Both the position numbers and the translations under genes were made by a program. Of a DNA stretch of 64,000 nucleotides, positions 44,267 through 56,167 are shown piece by piece. The first letter of the stretch is position 1. Every line of letters starts with the position of its first letter. The notes under the pieces are model-generated. The model saw nothing but the letters and a program-made list of their open reading frames with translations. It was not told the origin of the DNA and did not search any database. The DNA comes from Ilyonectria destructans (Eukaryota > Ascomycota > Sordariomycetes > Hypocreales > Nectriaceae), in the NCBI GenBank assembly GCA_020740775.1, contig JAHEWK010000007.1, forward strand, positions 2,914,001 through 2,978,000, read 5' to 3'.

Positions 44267-45589
44267 ATGGCATCGACCTCACCCTACGCGAAAGATCACG
44301 CGAGCCCTAATGGGCCTAATGATGCTCGACCAACCGCGCTCAAGATTATCCGGGACGAAGTTCTGGATGGAAAGCTCGGTGGCAAGGTTTTCCTCATCAC
44401 TGGCTGCACATCAGGCGTTGGCGTTGAGATTGCCAGGGCGATTCATGCGACGGGGGCCGACGTGTACATCACAGGACGTCAGGCGGACAAAGGCAAGCAA
44501 GTAATGGATAGGATCTTGGCAGATGGGAAACCAGGCAAGGTTGTCTATCTGGACATGGCCCTCGACTCCATTTCGAAGGTCAAGCAAGCGGCAGCCAACT
44601 TTCTAGAGCTATCCAAGATGCTGAATGTCACACTGAGTGGATAGGATCAGGATGATGATGATGAAAGCTCTTGATTTCCTATCTAACGAAGGGCTAGGGA
44701 TCGGTCTTATAGATGAAGATGAGGGCGGCCTCCAGCAGCCTCCGGGCCCGAGGTCCGGAGGTCTGAGACCGGAGGACCCACCTGCCGGGGGTCTGAGACC
44801 CGGTCCGGACCGGATTCCTAGCAGCCGGTCTGGAAGCCGTTCCAGGCGTCGTACGATGATCCCAAAATGTGACACTGAACGTCCTCATATGCAATGCTGG
44901 TAAGTCCATCCGAATGTCTGATCTACTTTGGTCGATCACTAAGCCACTCAATAGGTGTTGCCCTCGTACCTCAAAGTACGACGCAGGATGGCTTTGAGAC
45001 GCATTTTGGCGTCAACTATCTTGCCCATTTTGCGCTCTTTCAAGAATGGCGGGACACTTTGCTGGCATCAGCAACGCCTGAGTTCTCATCACGAGTAGTG
45101 ATGCTGTCATCCATGGTTCACGCAGCGAGCACCTTCAAGTTTGACGATTACAATTTCCAGTGCACTCCCTATCACACTTACGTAGCCTATGGCTCCTCGA
45201 AGACCGCTACCACATGGATGGCCAATGAAATCGAGAGACGCTATGGCTCCAAGGGCCTACATGCTACTTCCGTGCACCCTGGAGCTGTGTTGACCGAAAA
45301 GCTCAGCGCTCAGGCAGATGAAGCCCAAGGAATGATGCAGAACCCGGCCATTTCTCTGTATATGAAAAGCATAGCACAAGGTGCAGCAACCCCAGTTTGG
45401 GCTGCTGTGGGCAAAGAATGGGAGACGAAGGGTGGCCGTTATCTGGCAGAGATGACAGAACAGGAGCCTCTGAGGGGATCAGAGTCGGACTTTATTAAAC
45501 ACGGGTATGCGCCTCATGCTTATGATAAGGAAGGGGAGGAGCGGCTGTGGGATCTGGGGCTTCAGCTTTGTAGCGCAGCTGAGCAGTAA
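44267..45589 (+). pseudogene. Short-chain dehydrogenase/reductase gene interrupted by a solo LTR
   Basis: Coding parts are 44267-44625, 44880-44899 and 44955-45589 (last two separated by a 55-nt intron, GTAAGT...CAATAG). Together they form an uninterrupted 337-residue SDR: cofactor motif ITGCTSGVGVEIA, ICNAGVAL after the insertion, and active site Y-x-x-x-K in YGSSK. Length and order fit the classical fungal SDR family (retinol-dehydrogenase-like). Between codons for LSKMLN and VLICNAG lies a 249-bp inserted sequence that brings an in-frame stop at 44642 and is not a multiple of three. Unless it is spliced out precisely, the enzyme ends before the active site. It lies 1.5 kb from the P450 and may have belonged to that cluster. 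Confidence 0.88.
44626..44874. mobile_element. Solo LTR inserted in the SDR exon
   Basis: The 249-bp insert begins TGTCACA and ends TGTGACA, that is 5'-TG...CA-3' with a 7-bp inverted terminus, and is flanked by the direct 5-bp duplication CTGAA (44621-44625 and 44875-44879). That is the structure of a solo LTR left by recombination between the two LTRs of a retrotransposon. The centre is GC-rich (GGTCTGAGACCGGAGG and similar). Its sequence differs from the 270-bp LTRs of the Copia element at 52179. Confidence 0.8.
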
Positions 45590-45638
45590 AGTTGTTCATA
45601 GACCTCAATTAGTGGTATTACGCTTGGCAATTCCGCTA

Positions 45639-45682
45639 GAGTCGTGCTATTCATATAACCCCTTATTGCCAGTTGAATAACT
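45639..45682 (+). repeat. Left terminal inverted repeat of the MULE
   Basis: 44 bp, identical to the reverse complement of 48437-48480; immediately preceded by the 8-bp target duplication TTCCGCTA. Confidence 0.95.
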
Positions 45683-46259
45683 ATCACGTGAGAATTCGCT
45701 ATTTCGCTTAGATTTCCTTACCTTCTCCTTTCCACACCAAAATTACTATGACAGCAAGAGGCGCCCTGGAATCATAGGAAAATCCTTCACAGCCTGACCA
45801 CAATCTCATCTCGTAGGGACGACTGAGTAGCTGGAATGAAGCTATTGCCAGACGGCGTTGGTGTTGCCGAGGGCCTCGAGCTAGCCTGCGTTCCCCTTCC
45901 TTATCTGCTTCCTGTTTTCTTCATGTGTGGTCTTATACTAGCTTGTGATCGAGTCGAGGACTGCGTTGAAGGTTGCATTGAGGCCTGTATCTGTGATGGC
46001 GTTAAGGCTCGTGATGGTGATGATTCTAACTCAATCTCGGCTTGTATGCGGTCCCGGCGGATGCTTGCAGTCATCCGCCGTATGTTATTAGGGCTGTCAA
46101 CCCTACCTATTATCCTCGAAGCCGATGATAATAGAGTCGGTGATTATGATAATGCTGATGATACGGTTGTGGTGTTGTCATTGCCATATAGAGACCGTAG
46201 ATTCAAAGGAACTATAGTCTTCTTATTTATTATAGTATGGGGTTGGCCGTAGAGGCTTT

Positions 46260-48297
46260 GAGCAACATAGGGGTCTCGGATTCGAAGGAGTGGCTATTTG
46301 AAGTTCTAGGGGGTGGAAATTAGCGAAATTTATATATAAAGAAGCAAGTTTCTCACCAGATACTTCTCAAGCTACCAGCGCGGATGAATATCCTGCTTTT
46401 GGATGCTCTTATCAGCCTTGAGCCGCCCTAGGATCTGATGAGCACATAAAAGGGCAAATTGCTATGTGAACTTACCCGTATATACAGATAGAGGCTTTAG
46501 GTGTGGGTTCTTTTCAGTTTGATGTGCCGCTATTGCGAGACGGGCTTGGTGAGCTATTAGGTTAACAGTAACATAAGAAACCTGGGTATTAATATCATAA
46601 AGCTATTTGCAATAGAGGAATTTAGTCCGGATATATATATTCATATCTGCAGCCTGTTGAATATAGTCTCGCTTCTTCTTTTTAAGCATCTATTCAAGGG
46701 ATTAATAAAGGGCAAGAAGATCGCCTGTGCCGGTCACTAGGAATAACTTTACATCTTTATATACAGTCTCTATAGGGCTATTAACCCTCTAGCTAAAATT
46801 GCACTAGTTATTAATATAATACTTTACCTATTAAAGCCGCCAGGCCATATATTCCTTAGAGATATAACTAAGGATACAGTATTGAAGAGGATATATATTA
46901 TTAAGCCTCTTCTATTGAGCTTCAAATTCGGCTTCCACAGGGGCATAGATAATACATTTCCATGCCTCAAACATCCCTTTGCGGCTATATATATTATCGA
47001 GGGGCAACGAGGGCTATAATACTAGGCGTTTGAGGTTAGATTCGTATTCTCGTGGGGCATTAAGGGATGATATGATCGTATTTGCGGTCTCTAAGGCATT
47101 ATCGGCTTTAGAGCTATCGGCTTTAAGGTCTTCGAGGTTATTGAGGTTATTGGAATTCCACCGTAATCTAATCTTTACCTTCATATTAGCATTAATATGC
47201 CAGACGCATAGTTGCTGCTGTACAGCTGGAAAAACCTAATTAAGGGCATTCTTAAGAGTCTTTTCTTTATCTGTGATAACCACAGAAGGGGTCGGAAGAT
47301 AAAGCTCTTACCGGCATATATCGAGCTGCTAATAGAGCTAAAGATAGGCCTCTTCCTTCTTATTATTAATAAGGCCAAATGCGAAGTTAACTACAGACCG
47401 CTAGTCGGATATTCCGGTCACCTGGAAGAAGGGCATCTTAAAGCAGTTAGTCTTATATATATTATTAAGACTAAGAACCTTAGGGAAATACTTCTATTAA
47501 ATCTCATACTAGGGATAAATCTAAAGAACTGCCTAAACGTAATTCTTATTGTTATCTTTATATTTAATAAAATGCCGCAGACTATATAACTATAGAATAG
47601 AGATCCAGGACTGGGTTGCAGTTAGGCCACTAAAAGCCTATTGCCAGAGGCGTTAACGGTTATTATAGATATCTTTTTACATAAAATAGCTTGATATTGG
47701 TGTTAAAAGATAAAGGATTTTACCTATTTTCCAAGCAGAAAGAGAATTTATCTGAATAAGTAACTGCACGAGAGCGCACTATACTTAAGTCCTTCTTTAA
47801 TAGATAAGGTAAATAGAGGGGTTATAAGAGGCAGGGTGGTTATAACAGCCCTTAGGTTAATAGACCCAAAGATTATTCGTAGCCAAACTAGATTTCGCTG
47901 TAATCTTAAACAAACAGTCAATTTTCCTCTTCTTCAGCTGTTAAAGCCCTATAGACCGAGGCCCTCATGAAGCCGGGCCGCAATTGCAGCCAAGGGAGAC
48001 ATATTGTAGTTGTGGGGTTCCAGTGGCATCTGGCTTCTTTGTGGCAGCCGTCTTAATGAGGGCAGCGCCCTTATTGAGATAGAAGTCTTAAAGGAAGGCA
48101 AAAAGGTCATCGAATATATCAAAAGTCGGCAATTCGGGCGGCAGAGGGATTTATGTTGAGGGATTTTCTGCTGTACTTAGGGGCGAAGGCTCCTCGTCTG
48201 TAAAGAGGTCGATCTCGCTCTGTAATGCATTAGAAAATTCGTCAATCGTCATAAAATTGGGATCATCAATAAAGAGAGACTCATTTTCACAATCCAT
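46260..48297 (-). pseudogene. MULE transposase, RIP-like decay
   Basis: An ATG at 48297 opens MDCENESLFIDDPNF; after stops the frame continues LPPELPTFDIFDDLFAFL, the N-terminal motif of MULE transposases. Around 47180-47300 the minus strand reads VVITDKEKTLKNALN, a stop (TAG), VFPAVQQQLCVWHIN, the diagnostic TD...FP...C.WHI core of the MULE domain. Multiple TAG/TAA codons sit where CAG/CAA or GAG would be expected. The left border of the gene is approximate. No intact transposase remains. Confidence 0.75.
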
Positions 48298-48436
48298 TAT
48301 AAAAAAACAATTGAAATTGGGGTATTAGTGGCATTATAGAGGAGTGTTATGATCGCAATAAATAGTATAATGTAAAGGGGGAGGAAATCGGGCTGTGGAA
48401 GGATTTTCCTGATCATGTGATGCCGCACGTGCGAAA

Positions 48437-48480
48437 AGTTATTCAACTGGCAATAAGGGGTTATATGAATAGCACGACTC
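48437..48480 (-). repeat. Right terminal inverted repeat of the MULE
   Basis: Mirror copy of 45639-45682, followed directly by the second target duplication at 48481-48488. Confidence 0.95.
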
Positions 48481-48488
48481 TTCCGCTA

Positions 48489-49291
48489 TGGTTTGGTGTT
48501 TGGCGGTTATCCAAGTAATGGCCATAATGGACTTTACGGGGTTAACGGACTCCACGGGCGTCGGAGACTTCCGACTCACCGAGACTGCCGGCCTACGGAG
48601 ACTTTCGACTTACCGAGACAATAGACAGAGGTGCGAGTGACTAGCGTTAAGCAAACTCAATCCTAACCCTATTATCAGAAGCTAGAATTGCAATTGAGGA
48701 TGCAGAAGCTCATGGTTACTCACTAATTGACAGTCCAAAGGGCTGTATTTTATAGAGGAATTGGAATACGTTGGATTGTGGCACCGTATTACGAAACTTC
48801 TGATAGATCGACATCCTAACCCTAGTCAGAGGGGGCGTGACATAACATAAAGCCCTTCCGGGAAAAGAGGGGGCCGGAGGCATCCTAGATCAATACAATC
48901 ATCTTTAGTCTCCACACCCTATTGAACACTTATCCCTTTATTGAATGTTCCCTACGCCATCCAACGAAAAATGCCAAAGATCTAGATATACACTGTGTGT
49001 CTTTCTACAAACTCTTCTTATTAACAGTATCCGAGGGTATATCATGCAAGTATGCTTTGATTCTTCTTTTTTAACCAATGTCTTGGTATATCATCACTTC
49101 TGCCAGTTTTGATGTGTTGTGAGTGCTGCGATGGTATGACACGAGGCTACGCTTCAAGCTCTGACTTATTTTATAATGCCATTTGCATGCTGTAACAATC
49201 TTTCCACGTTGCTCTTCACTTCCTCCCAATTCTTCTGGCCCCATGAATTACTATCAAATGAACAACATGGACAAAGCGATGGATTTCAGCC
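48489..49291. other. Intergenic region
   Basis: No gene recognised. It contains a pair of 24-bp direct repeats (annotated separately) and, near 48660 and 48810, two short TCCTAACCCTA words. Confidence 0.45.
48562..48619. repeat. Pair of 24-bp direct repeats
   Basis: CGGAGACTTCCGACTCACCG plus AGAC at 48562-48585 recurs at 48596-48619 with two C-to-T changes, separated by 10 bp. Confidence 0.8.
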
Positions 49292-49582
49292 ATGTTCGTC
49301 AATCTACTGGTTGAAATAACGATGCTCGTAATGAGCATGAGGTGCTATTACGGACCTCAGCCTTTCAAAGTTCTGGGGTTTCCTATATGGTGCCTTGTTG
49401 TCAACACCATGATACCGATCTCATCAGGGTTCGCTGTTCACATATTAGCAGCACATCTACGGTGGTGGACATCGCTACTTGCAATTATTACTATTCCGAT
49501 GGCAGATGGACTTGCAAACGCTGCAATGGGCTGGCCAATGTGGTGCGCCTCGAACAGTGAATGTGACTACGCAGCGACATAG
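49292..49582 (+). pseudogene. Remnant of a polytopic membrane protein
   Basis: A 96-codon frame starting at ATG 49292 has three hydrophobic stretches: VNLLVEITMLVMSM, VLGFPIWCLVVNTMIP and LLAIITIPMADGLANAAMG, with the conserved-looking YYGPQPFKVLGFPIW. It reads like the middle of a larger membrane protein, but no upstream exon with a signal or further helices and no continuation after 49582 could be joined. I cannot name the family. Confidence 0.4.
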
Positions 49583-50717
49583 CTTGCCTTTTTTCTCAAG
49601 CGCAAAAAGGACACACTCAATCTACAAATCAGATAGCACTTGGGAAGTTAAATCAACAATGCGTATTGTTCTAATATCAAGATTGATGATTTCACTGAAG
49701 GCTCCTTGGTTCTTGAATAATAATTTCATTGGCGCTGGATAGTTGGTGGATATCGATCTGCTGTTTGCACTTGGTGCTGTCGGCGCAACGTGAAAATATT
49801 TGCTCAATCCGATATTAGAACAACATTTGTTAGTTAGTCAGTAATAAGTTCAAGTTAAAATTTCATACACGGCCCATGGAGATGTTCTGTGTGGTTCGGT
49901 AGATTCAACGATTGCTGCGTAATGTATCATCTGTCTAAGAATTTTAGTCGCATGATACTTCTGGGCAGAAGCGTATAATTTCGTAACATTAACACTCGGT
50001 GTTCCTAAGATAGGTCCGGTTATGTTACGAGCCATGGGCAAGAGAATGGCGGAGTGGGTTGGATGGAGGCGAGAGCCGTTGTTTTATGCGAGGACACTAC
50101 GTAAGCTTCGGTGTAGTACTGTAATTATCATTGACTGCTGAGTCTACTGTAATCAGGACGATGTATTTTAAAGGGCTGTTTCCTCTTGTATAAAGAAGTT
50201 TACAAGTAGAATGACTATAGGGTAGCTTGTTAAATTAGGACTACGGTTTATCCTGCAAGGATGTAGTCGCTATTAAAAATCCTATTAAATTGATTGTAGA
50301 TGCTGACAGTGATAGTGTAGCTATCAAGCTATACCACCAGTTCGCGAATTCTAGCGAGGAACTGTCGCCTGAAGACTGATGGTATAGGTTATTCCGACCA
50401 AGGGTTGGTTCGTATTCAATCGTATCCTTGCGACGCATGGTCTCTACTCTCACTGTTGGTATCGATTTGGGACTTGAATTGAGCATAAAATGCGCACCAA
50501 CATTTGCAAACAAAAGTGAATTCGTGAGTTGGATTAAGTACAGTTTGATCTACTGCGCAATGCTATTTTGATACCGCTATTGTTGTGGTTGGCCGTTGCT
50601 GCGCCGAAATGCCTATTTGGAACCGCGCTTGAAATTCCGAGTCCCACGCGACGGAATGTAAACCCACCCCTTATTTTCTGAGCTGATATATACAAATAAC
50701 AGCGCACTATTTTCTCT
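49583..50717. other. Intergenic region
   Basis: Short frames on the minus strand (49850-50041, 50241-50513) have no recognisable features. Nothing else seen. Confidence 0.45.
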
Positions 50718-51396
50718 CTATAGATTTATATTAATAAGCTGGATACCTAAACCAGCAATAACAGCTAGAGCTGGGGCGGCTGCAATTGTAGCGCCGGATG
50801 TCGATTGGGCAGTTGTTTCGGATGTCAGTTGGGTTGCTGTTCCAGATGTCGGTTCAGTGGCTGTTCCGGATGTCGGTTCGGTGGCTGTTCCGGATGTCGA
50901 TTCAGTCGGTGCAGTCGGGTTCGCGCTGGCCCTGTTCACGTCGGTGTCAAAAGCTAGATATCTACAGTAACGCGAGTCCATTCCAGGCAACTTACATAGT
51001 TTCAGATGCGGTACTGGAATCCAACCCACCGGAGGCAATTGCCTCAGGGGAGCATTCTTCGTTGAAGAACTCGTCGTCGAGGTAGTACTCGGCCGAGGGG
51101 CACATCTCCTTGAAGAACTGGACGCAGTAGCCATACCACGCGGAGGCGGCGTTGTTAGGCTCGTTAAGGCTGGCGTCGCACTGAGACGTGCACGAGACGA
51201 AGTTGGTGCCGCCGTCGCCCGCACACATGCACTCGGCATATGACCGTGTTTCGTAGTCGCCTGGACAGCTCTCGAAGGTCTGGTCGAGGCATTCTTCGCA
51301 TGAGGGGGTCGCGTAGGCGCCAAAGATGGCGTTGGCGGCCTGAACGGCCGTGAAGAGGAGACTGAGGGCCAGGGAGACGATAATGAGGCGCGTCAT
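50718..51396 (-). CDS. Small secreted Cys-rich protein, probably GPI-anchored
   Basis: Two exons, 51396-50996 and 50931-50718, give 204 residues. The start at 51396 (MTRLIIVSLALSLLFTAVQA) is a clear signal peptide; an in-frame upstream ATG at 51609 would bury it. The mature part has about ten Cys (PSCEECLDQTFESC, CMCAGDGG, SCTSQC, YGYCVQFFKEMC). Exon 2 encodes a Thr/Ser-rich stalk built of TSGTATEP-type octapeptides (three good copies plus variants) and ends in a hydrophobic tail (AAAPALAVIAGLGIQL), the usual GPI-attachment layout. A cell-wall or surface protein is likely; no enzyme family recognised. The stalk repeat is a 24-bp DNA repeat and may vary in copy number. Confidence 0.8.
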
Positions 51397-52173
51397 TGTG
51401 GTTAAAATAAAGAAAGAGGATACTTTCGGCTGAAGGAAAGGCTGGGTATCGCCAGTGAGGTGCGAAGCATGTACAGGGGACGAAGAGGGACGGACGGGGT
51501 GGAGTAAGGAGGATCGCATCAAGCCGCCGTCTGGACTGTCGGGAGACAATGCACTTTTATAATAGACCCAAGGCAGTGTAGTCGCCGGCGCGTAGTCCTC
51601 AGTTATCAAGCGTCACTGAGCTACGCCTTTGGACCAATCGAGAACGTTTGGCGCTCTCAGCCCTGAGACCTTAGCCGCTATTGACAATGGTCACCAGCAC
51701 AAAGTGTAACAAAGTGTGTGTTTAGCGTAGCGACGGCGTGGGCACATTTGTAACCCCTGGAGATCCCCTCCCCCGCAGTCTCAGCCACGTCGGTAGGCTC
51801 AGGTTGCTTGTGCCAATCATTTGGGGTGGGTAAGTTGCCCAAGAGGTAAGGTGCCTGGGCGAAGAAGGAAGCAGAATCTGGGGTACGCACATCTGCCTGC
51901 ATAGGGGCTGTACTCATTATTGCACCGTCATTTGCGTCAAGTTGCGAAGACTGTTGACTCACCTTTCATGACCTGAGCTAGAAAACATATAGAATGTACG
52001 ATGGCACAAGTAAAGAAGGGCGTCGGCGCAGGCGGCGACTGACTGACAGAGTCCCGACTGCATGTGTCAGTATGTGTGTCAAGGGAGACTGAGAGGAAAG
52101 AAAGGAGAAATGTAGGGCTGATCTAGTGGTTTTAGTACAGTCTCGACTGTGTTCTCAATCTACTTTAGTTTAA
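51397..52173. other. Intergenic region left of the Copia element
   Basis: Promoter of the leftward secreted-protein gene. A 94-codon minus-strand frame at 51678-51962 has no family features and is not claimed. Nothing else seen. Confidence 0.45.
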
Positions 52174-52178
52174 GCTTG

Positions 52179-52448
52179 TGTTGTATACGCAATTTGCTGT
52201 ATGCAATAGCAGAAGTGATTGATCAAATGATGTAAATTGATGTGATTCTCCTGCATTGATTGAGGGTCACAGGGGCCCTATTTTATACTTAAAGGGATCT
52301 AGATCAGGGTGTCAAAGGGAGACGGATCCGGCGTTGTTATGATGCCGGATCCGGCTTATTACCTGATCCGGCGTTCCGCATCCGGCGTTCCGGATCAGGC
52401 AGCCTGGATCAGGTATGTTATGCCGCCATACGAGGTCTCAATCCAATA
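52179..52448 (-). repeat. LTR (left copy, 3' LTR of the element)
   Basis: 270 bp, TGTTG...CCAATA. Compared by eye with the right LTR it shows 10 differences, all transitions. Contains a cluster of GATCCGGC/CCGGATC words (about 52323-52405). Confidence 0.95.
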
Positions 52449-52486
52449 TACCCCCCCAGCTGAAGCCGGCCAGGATACAGCTGCCT

Positions 52487-54214
52487 TCAAGTCCCTAGAT
52501 CTTCTTCCTTCAGTTCCTTGAGCTTCCTTTGGTCTAGATACCCTGAGATATCTACTAGGCCTAGCTGATCCACATACTTCTGAAGGCTTGTGTTGCTAAG
52601 GGCCTTTGTAAGTCCGTCTGCGATTATATCCTCTGTTGAGGTGTAATCGATCCGGATCCTATCCCTCTGGGCTTCCTGCCTCAACCAATGATTGTGAATA
52701 TCAACATGCCGTAGCTTCGTCTGCAGCTTATTGACATCCTTGGTGACTAGCTTGATAGTCTGCTGGTTGTTATATTGAATGTGAATGCGTTCCTCTTCCA
52801 GCTTGATCCCTAGCTCTTTGACTAGCCGGGAAATGAACATAGCTTCCTTGGCTGCTTGTGATAGAGCTAGTAGTTCGGCCTCGGTTGTTGACGTCGTAAC
52901 TGTTGCTTGCTTGTTGGCCCTCCATCCGATAGTCCCTCCAAATAGCCTCATGACATAGGCTTGAGAGCTTTTCCGATCTGGGTTGTCTGCAAAGGATGCA
53001 TCGCTGGCCATAAGGAATTGATCGTCTTGACCAAATTGAAGAGCTAGAGCCTTGGTCTTTCTAAGATACAGGAGGATCCGGTCTGCAGCTTGATGATGCT
53101 CGGAGCTTGGGTTCATGTTAAACCTAGCTATCAGGGATACAGTAAATACTATATCTGGTCGGGTTATCACAGCTGCATAAAGGAGCGATCCAACCTTCCG
53201 CTGATATCTTCGAATTGATGCAATTGAGGCTCGAGTTGTTGACTGTTGTAGTCTTTCTCTTTTCATCGGGCTGTTGTGACGTTGATCTAGGTCTTCAGCT
53301 AGGTTAGCTATCTTGTCAAGGTAATCGGATTGGGATAACCAGATAAGTTCTAGCTTGCAGTCTCGGATGATTTCAATCCCTAGGAACCACTGTAGCTCTT
53401 GCCCTCCAGTTAGGTTATAGTGTTCCTTTAGCTCGGCAACGGTCTCCTTGACTTCCCGGGTTCTATCTTTCTTAAATGCAAAGACAATGTCATCAACATA
53501 GAAGAAGACGATAATCCCGTTTTTAGTCATATAGCAGGGCTCGTATTGAACTGGCTCAAAGCCTAGCTCTTGAAGAGTTGCTGTAAGTTCTTTCTGCTAA
53601 AGGAGGGGTGATTCTCGCAGACCGTATAGAGCTTTCTGGATCAGTAGGATCTTTCCTTCCTTTCTGTATCCAGGGGGCATCCGCATTAGGACCTGACGGT
53701 CTAGCCTAGCGTTAATAAAGGTATTGACTGCGTCATATTGCAATAGCTCAAGGTCAAATCGGGCAGCTATTGCTATCAGGGATCGAAATGACCTTCCGGC
53801 TAAGGTCGATGCATAGGTCTCTTCATCTAGCCCTTTTGGCTGTTAGTCTCCTCGAATAACTAGCCGGGCTTTACACTTGATAAATCGACCATGCTTATCG
53901 AACTTATAGACGTAGACCCATATACAATCCAGGGTCTGTTTATTAAGGGTTCGAGGGTCATCTAGATCAACCTCTATCCAGGACTTTATAACCTTATGAC
54001 TTTGCAAGTGGTCCTTTTCAGCTTGCTCAAATTGAGGTCTCATCGGATGATCTAGAAGATCTCGATGGTGCTGTGGCAGCTTTGGTAGCTGACTTCGGTG
54101 TACGTTCCTAGGCTTCTTTAGTAGCCGTTGCAGCTTAGCTTTATCGATGACCACTCTATTGAGGGTTCCAATCGGGCTAGCTAGTCTTCCGGCATTGAAC
54201 GCTGCCTTCCACAC
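52487..54214 (-). pseudogene. Copia reverse transcriptase and RNase H
   Basis: From right to left the minus strand reads a reverse transcriptase N-terminus (54214-53843, LNKQTLDCIWVYVYKFDKHG), then LQYDAVNTFINARLDRQVLM, KALYGLRESPLL followed by a stop where Trp is expected (about 53597), the catalytic box FFYVDDIVFA (about 53490) and an RNase H domain (MASDASFADNPDRKSSQAY, TSTTEAELLALSQAAKE, LRHVDIHNHWLRQ). The part from 53530 to 52487 is still open. At least two stops and one frame break disable the gene. Confidence 0.9.
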
Positions 54215-55186
54215 TTCGGGTCTTGAAGCCTGACCTTGATCTAGCTTGTCTTGTAAATCAGACTCAGCTTGGATCGTTATTGCTAAAAGTCCTGCTGGTG
54301 GGAGAGATATAGGGGTTAGATACGGTCTCTCTTCGGCGCTAGGGGATTCGTCTGAGACGTCTTGTTCCCCTTGCTTTCCTAGATTGAACTTATTGACCCT
54401 AGGAGTCCTAGGACGCTCAATAGATCCGGATAGTTAATCAGACTGTTCCGCCGCTGAAGTTATCCTTATATCTCGATCTTCCTTATACAGGTTCGGATTG
54501 GAGTTATCCTCATCCTCATCCTCATAGTGGAAGCCTTCTGAATAACTGCTAGCTGCAGCTTGATTGTTATCTTCTGGGATAGATTTGTCTATTAACTGTT
54601 CTTAATAAGCCTCTTCTACTTGATTTAGTAGCTGATTTAGCTTATCCCTTCCGACTCGGAGAAGGTCATCTCTTAGCTTATTGATGTCTCCGTCAAACAG
54701 GTTGTCTTCGTTGAAGATAACATCCCGGATTGATATTATCTTTCCAGTAGCTGGATTCCAGATCCTATAGATATTGGATGACTGGTATTCTATAAGGTAG
54801 CCGATCCAGGCTCGAGGGTTTAATCTTTACTTCTTCTTCCGCCCCTTCAGGGCATCTTGAGTCATCGCAAATGCCTTGGATCCATAGACCCGTAGGTGGC
54901 CTAGATAGGGGACCTTGTGTTCCTCGCTGTGACCATCGCGCTGGGCAATAGCTGTGTGGAATCGGCTGTAAGGGGTTTCCCAGTTGTTGATATATTTAGG
55001 GGTCCGGTTGTTCAGATAGACAGCAGCCCGATAGATCTCAAGCTACAGATGTGATGGAAGTCGAGCTCCAGCCCTTATGGCCCTAGCCTTATTTTTGATG
55101 ATTTTCCCGGAAGCTTCGGCGCCCCTATTCTGGGCAGCTGTGTCTGCAGCTGTTGACTCCACGATGATGTACATCCCTGTGAAGAA

Positions 55187-55591
55187 TCAATAGACTAGAC
55201 GAGGCCGGTCTTCTGATTTTCCCAGGATTTCTCTGTTGTATTTAATAATCCTTGGCTTGATTTGGTAGTGCTGCAATAGATAACCTAGGAAGTCTTTGAA
55301 GATAGGGATAAGATCCTTGTGTTGTTGGCTTTTTAGGTAATAATCCCAAATATAACCTGAATAGCGGTCCGTTATTAATAACAGACTGATATACCCATTC
55401 GGATCTCTTCCTCCCGGATCTGTATTGAAGTCGTGGAAGTCAATCGCCAGTCTCAGGCCAGGTCCGTTTTCTAGGTCCCTAGGTCTCCGGCTGATCTGAC
55501 GTTTTATCTTTGAAACGCTGCAGTCATCGCATTTAGCTGTCGGGATCCCTTTGATCCGGGCCCCTGTTACCTTCCTGACTAGCCGTTCCAA
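55187..55591 (-). pseudogene. Copia integrase fragment
   Basis: The frame contains CDDCSVSKIKRQISRRP (zinc-binding/linker part) and DFHDFNTDPGG, LLLITDRYSGYIWDYYL, the catalytic-core beginning. The second catalytic Asp region reads YNREILGK where DN-x-x-E is typical, so it is mutated. Flanking stops close the frame at both ends. Confidence 0.8.
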
Positions 55592-55837
55592 GGTATCAGG
55601 ACCTGGATGACCAAGGTGTAGGTGCCATCTCCAGGCATCTTGTTTTTCAGCCCTCGGCCAGGTCGATGAGTTATGCTTATATCGAGATAGGAAGGCAGTC
55701 TCTATATTAATTATCTAATTAGATGTTTTGCTTTTAATAACAAATTGGTTATATTGATCAGATAGATAGCAAAGGATATTTCTGTTGGCTGTTCGGAGAC
55801 AGTTGGAGGCTGGGCGTGTGTCCCACCAATAGCCCTT

Positions 55838-56110
55838 CTATAACAGCTTCCATAGGGATACTAGGTTGCAAGGGAAGTCAGGGCAATAGGCTATATTATC
55901 TAGACTAATAGTCCTAGGACCGTTAAGTCCTTTAGTCTCAATATCAACCTGACCGTAGCCTAGTATTTGGACTTGATTTTCCCCTGCAATAAGAAAGTTA
56001 TCTGCCTTAGCTGATCGGTATCTAGAAAAGCATTCAATCTTATTAAACACATCGATCGTCGCTCCCGAGTCTAGGATAGCTGACCTTCGCAGGGGATACG
56101 AAGAGATAGA
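55838..56110 (-). pseudogene. Copia aspartic protease region
   Basis: SAILDSGATIDVFNKI (about 56095-56045) has the D-S-G catalytic motif of retroelement proteases; ISLDNIAYCPDFPCNLVS further on is the conserved end of the protease domain. Interrupted by stops on both sides. Confidence 0.8.
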
Positions 56111-56167
56111 AAATACAGCCTTAGCTATTGTAATTATATCTCTGCATTTTCCAATGCTCCTTCCTAG

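Larger units (their letters stand above)
45639..48480 (-). mobile_element. Mutator-like (MULE) DNA transposon, inactive
   Basis: A 2842-bp element bounded by perfect 44-bp terminal inverted repeats (45639-45682 and 48437-48480, beginning GAGTCGTGCTATTCATATAA) and an 8-bp target duplication TTCCGCTA (45631-45638 and 48481-48488). Internal DNA is AT-rich and codes on the minus strand for a broken MULE-type transposase. Mutator-like elements normally give 8-11-bp duplications and carry long TIRs, which agrees. Confidence 0.9.

Noticed and set aside
44626..44874. MITE inserted in the SDR gene
   Set aside because: TG...CA termini with a 5-bp duplication fit a solo LTR better than any terminal-inverted-repeat transposon.
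45631..48488. hAT element on the basis of the 8-bp target duplication
   Set aside because: The transposase remnant has the MULE core (TD...FP...C.WHI) and the TIRs are 44 bp, longer than usual for hAT.
51678..51962. 94-codon minus-strand frame left of the Copia element
   Set aside because: No signal, domain or splice support; low-complexity composition.
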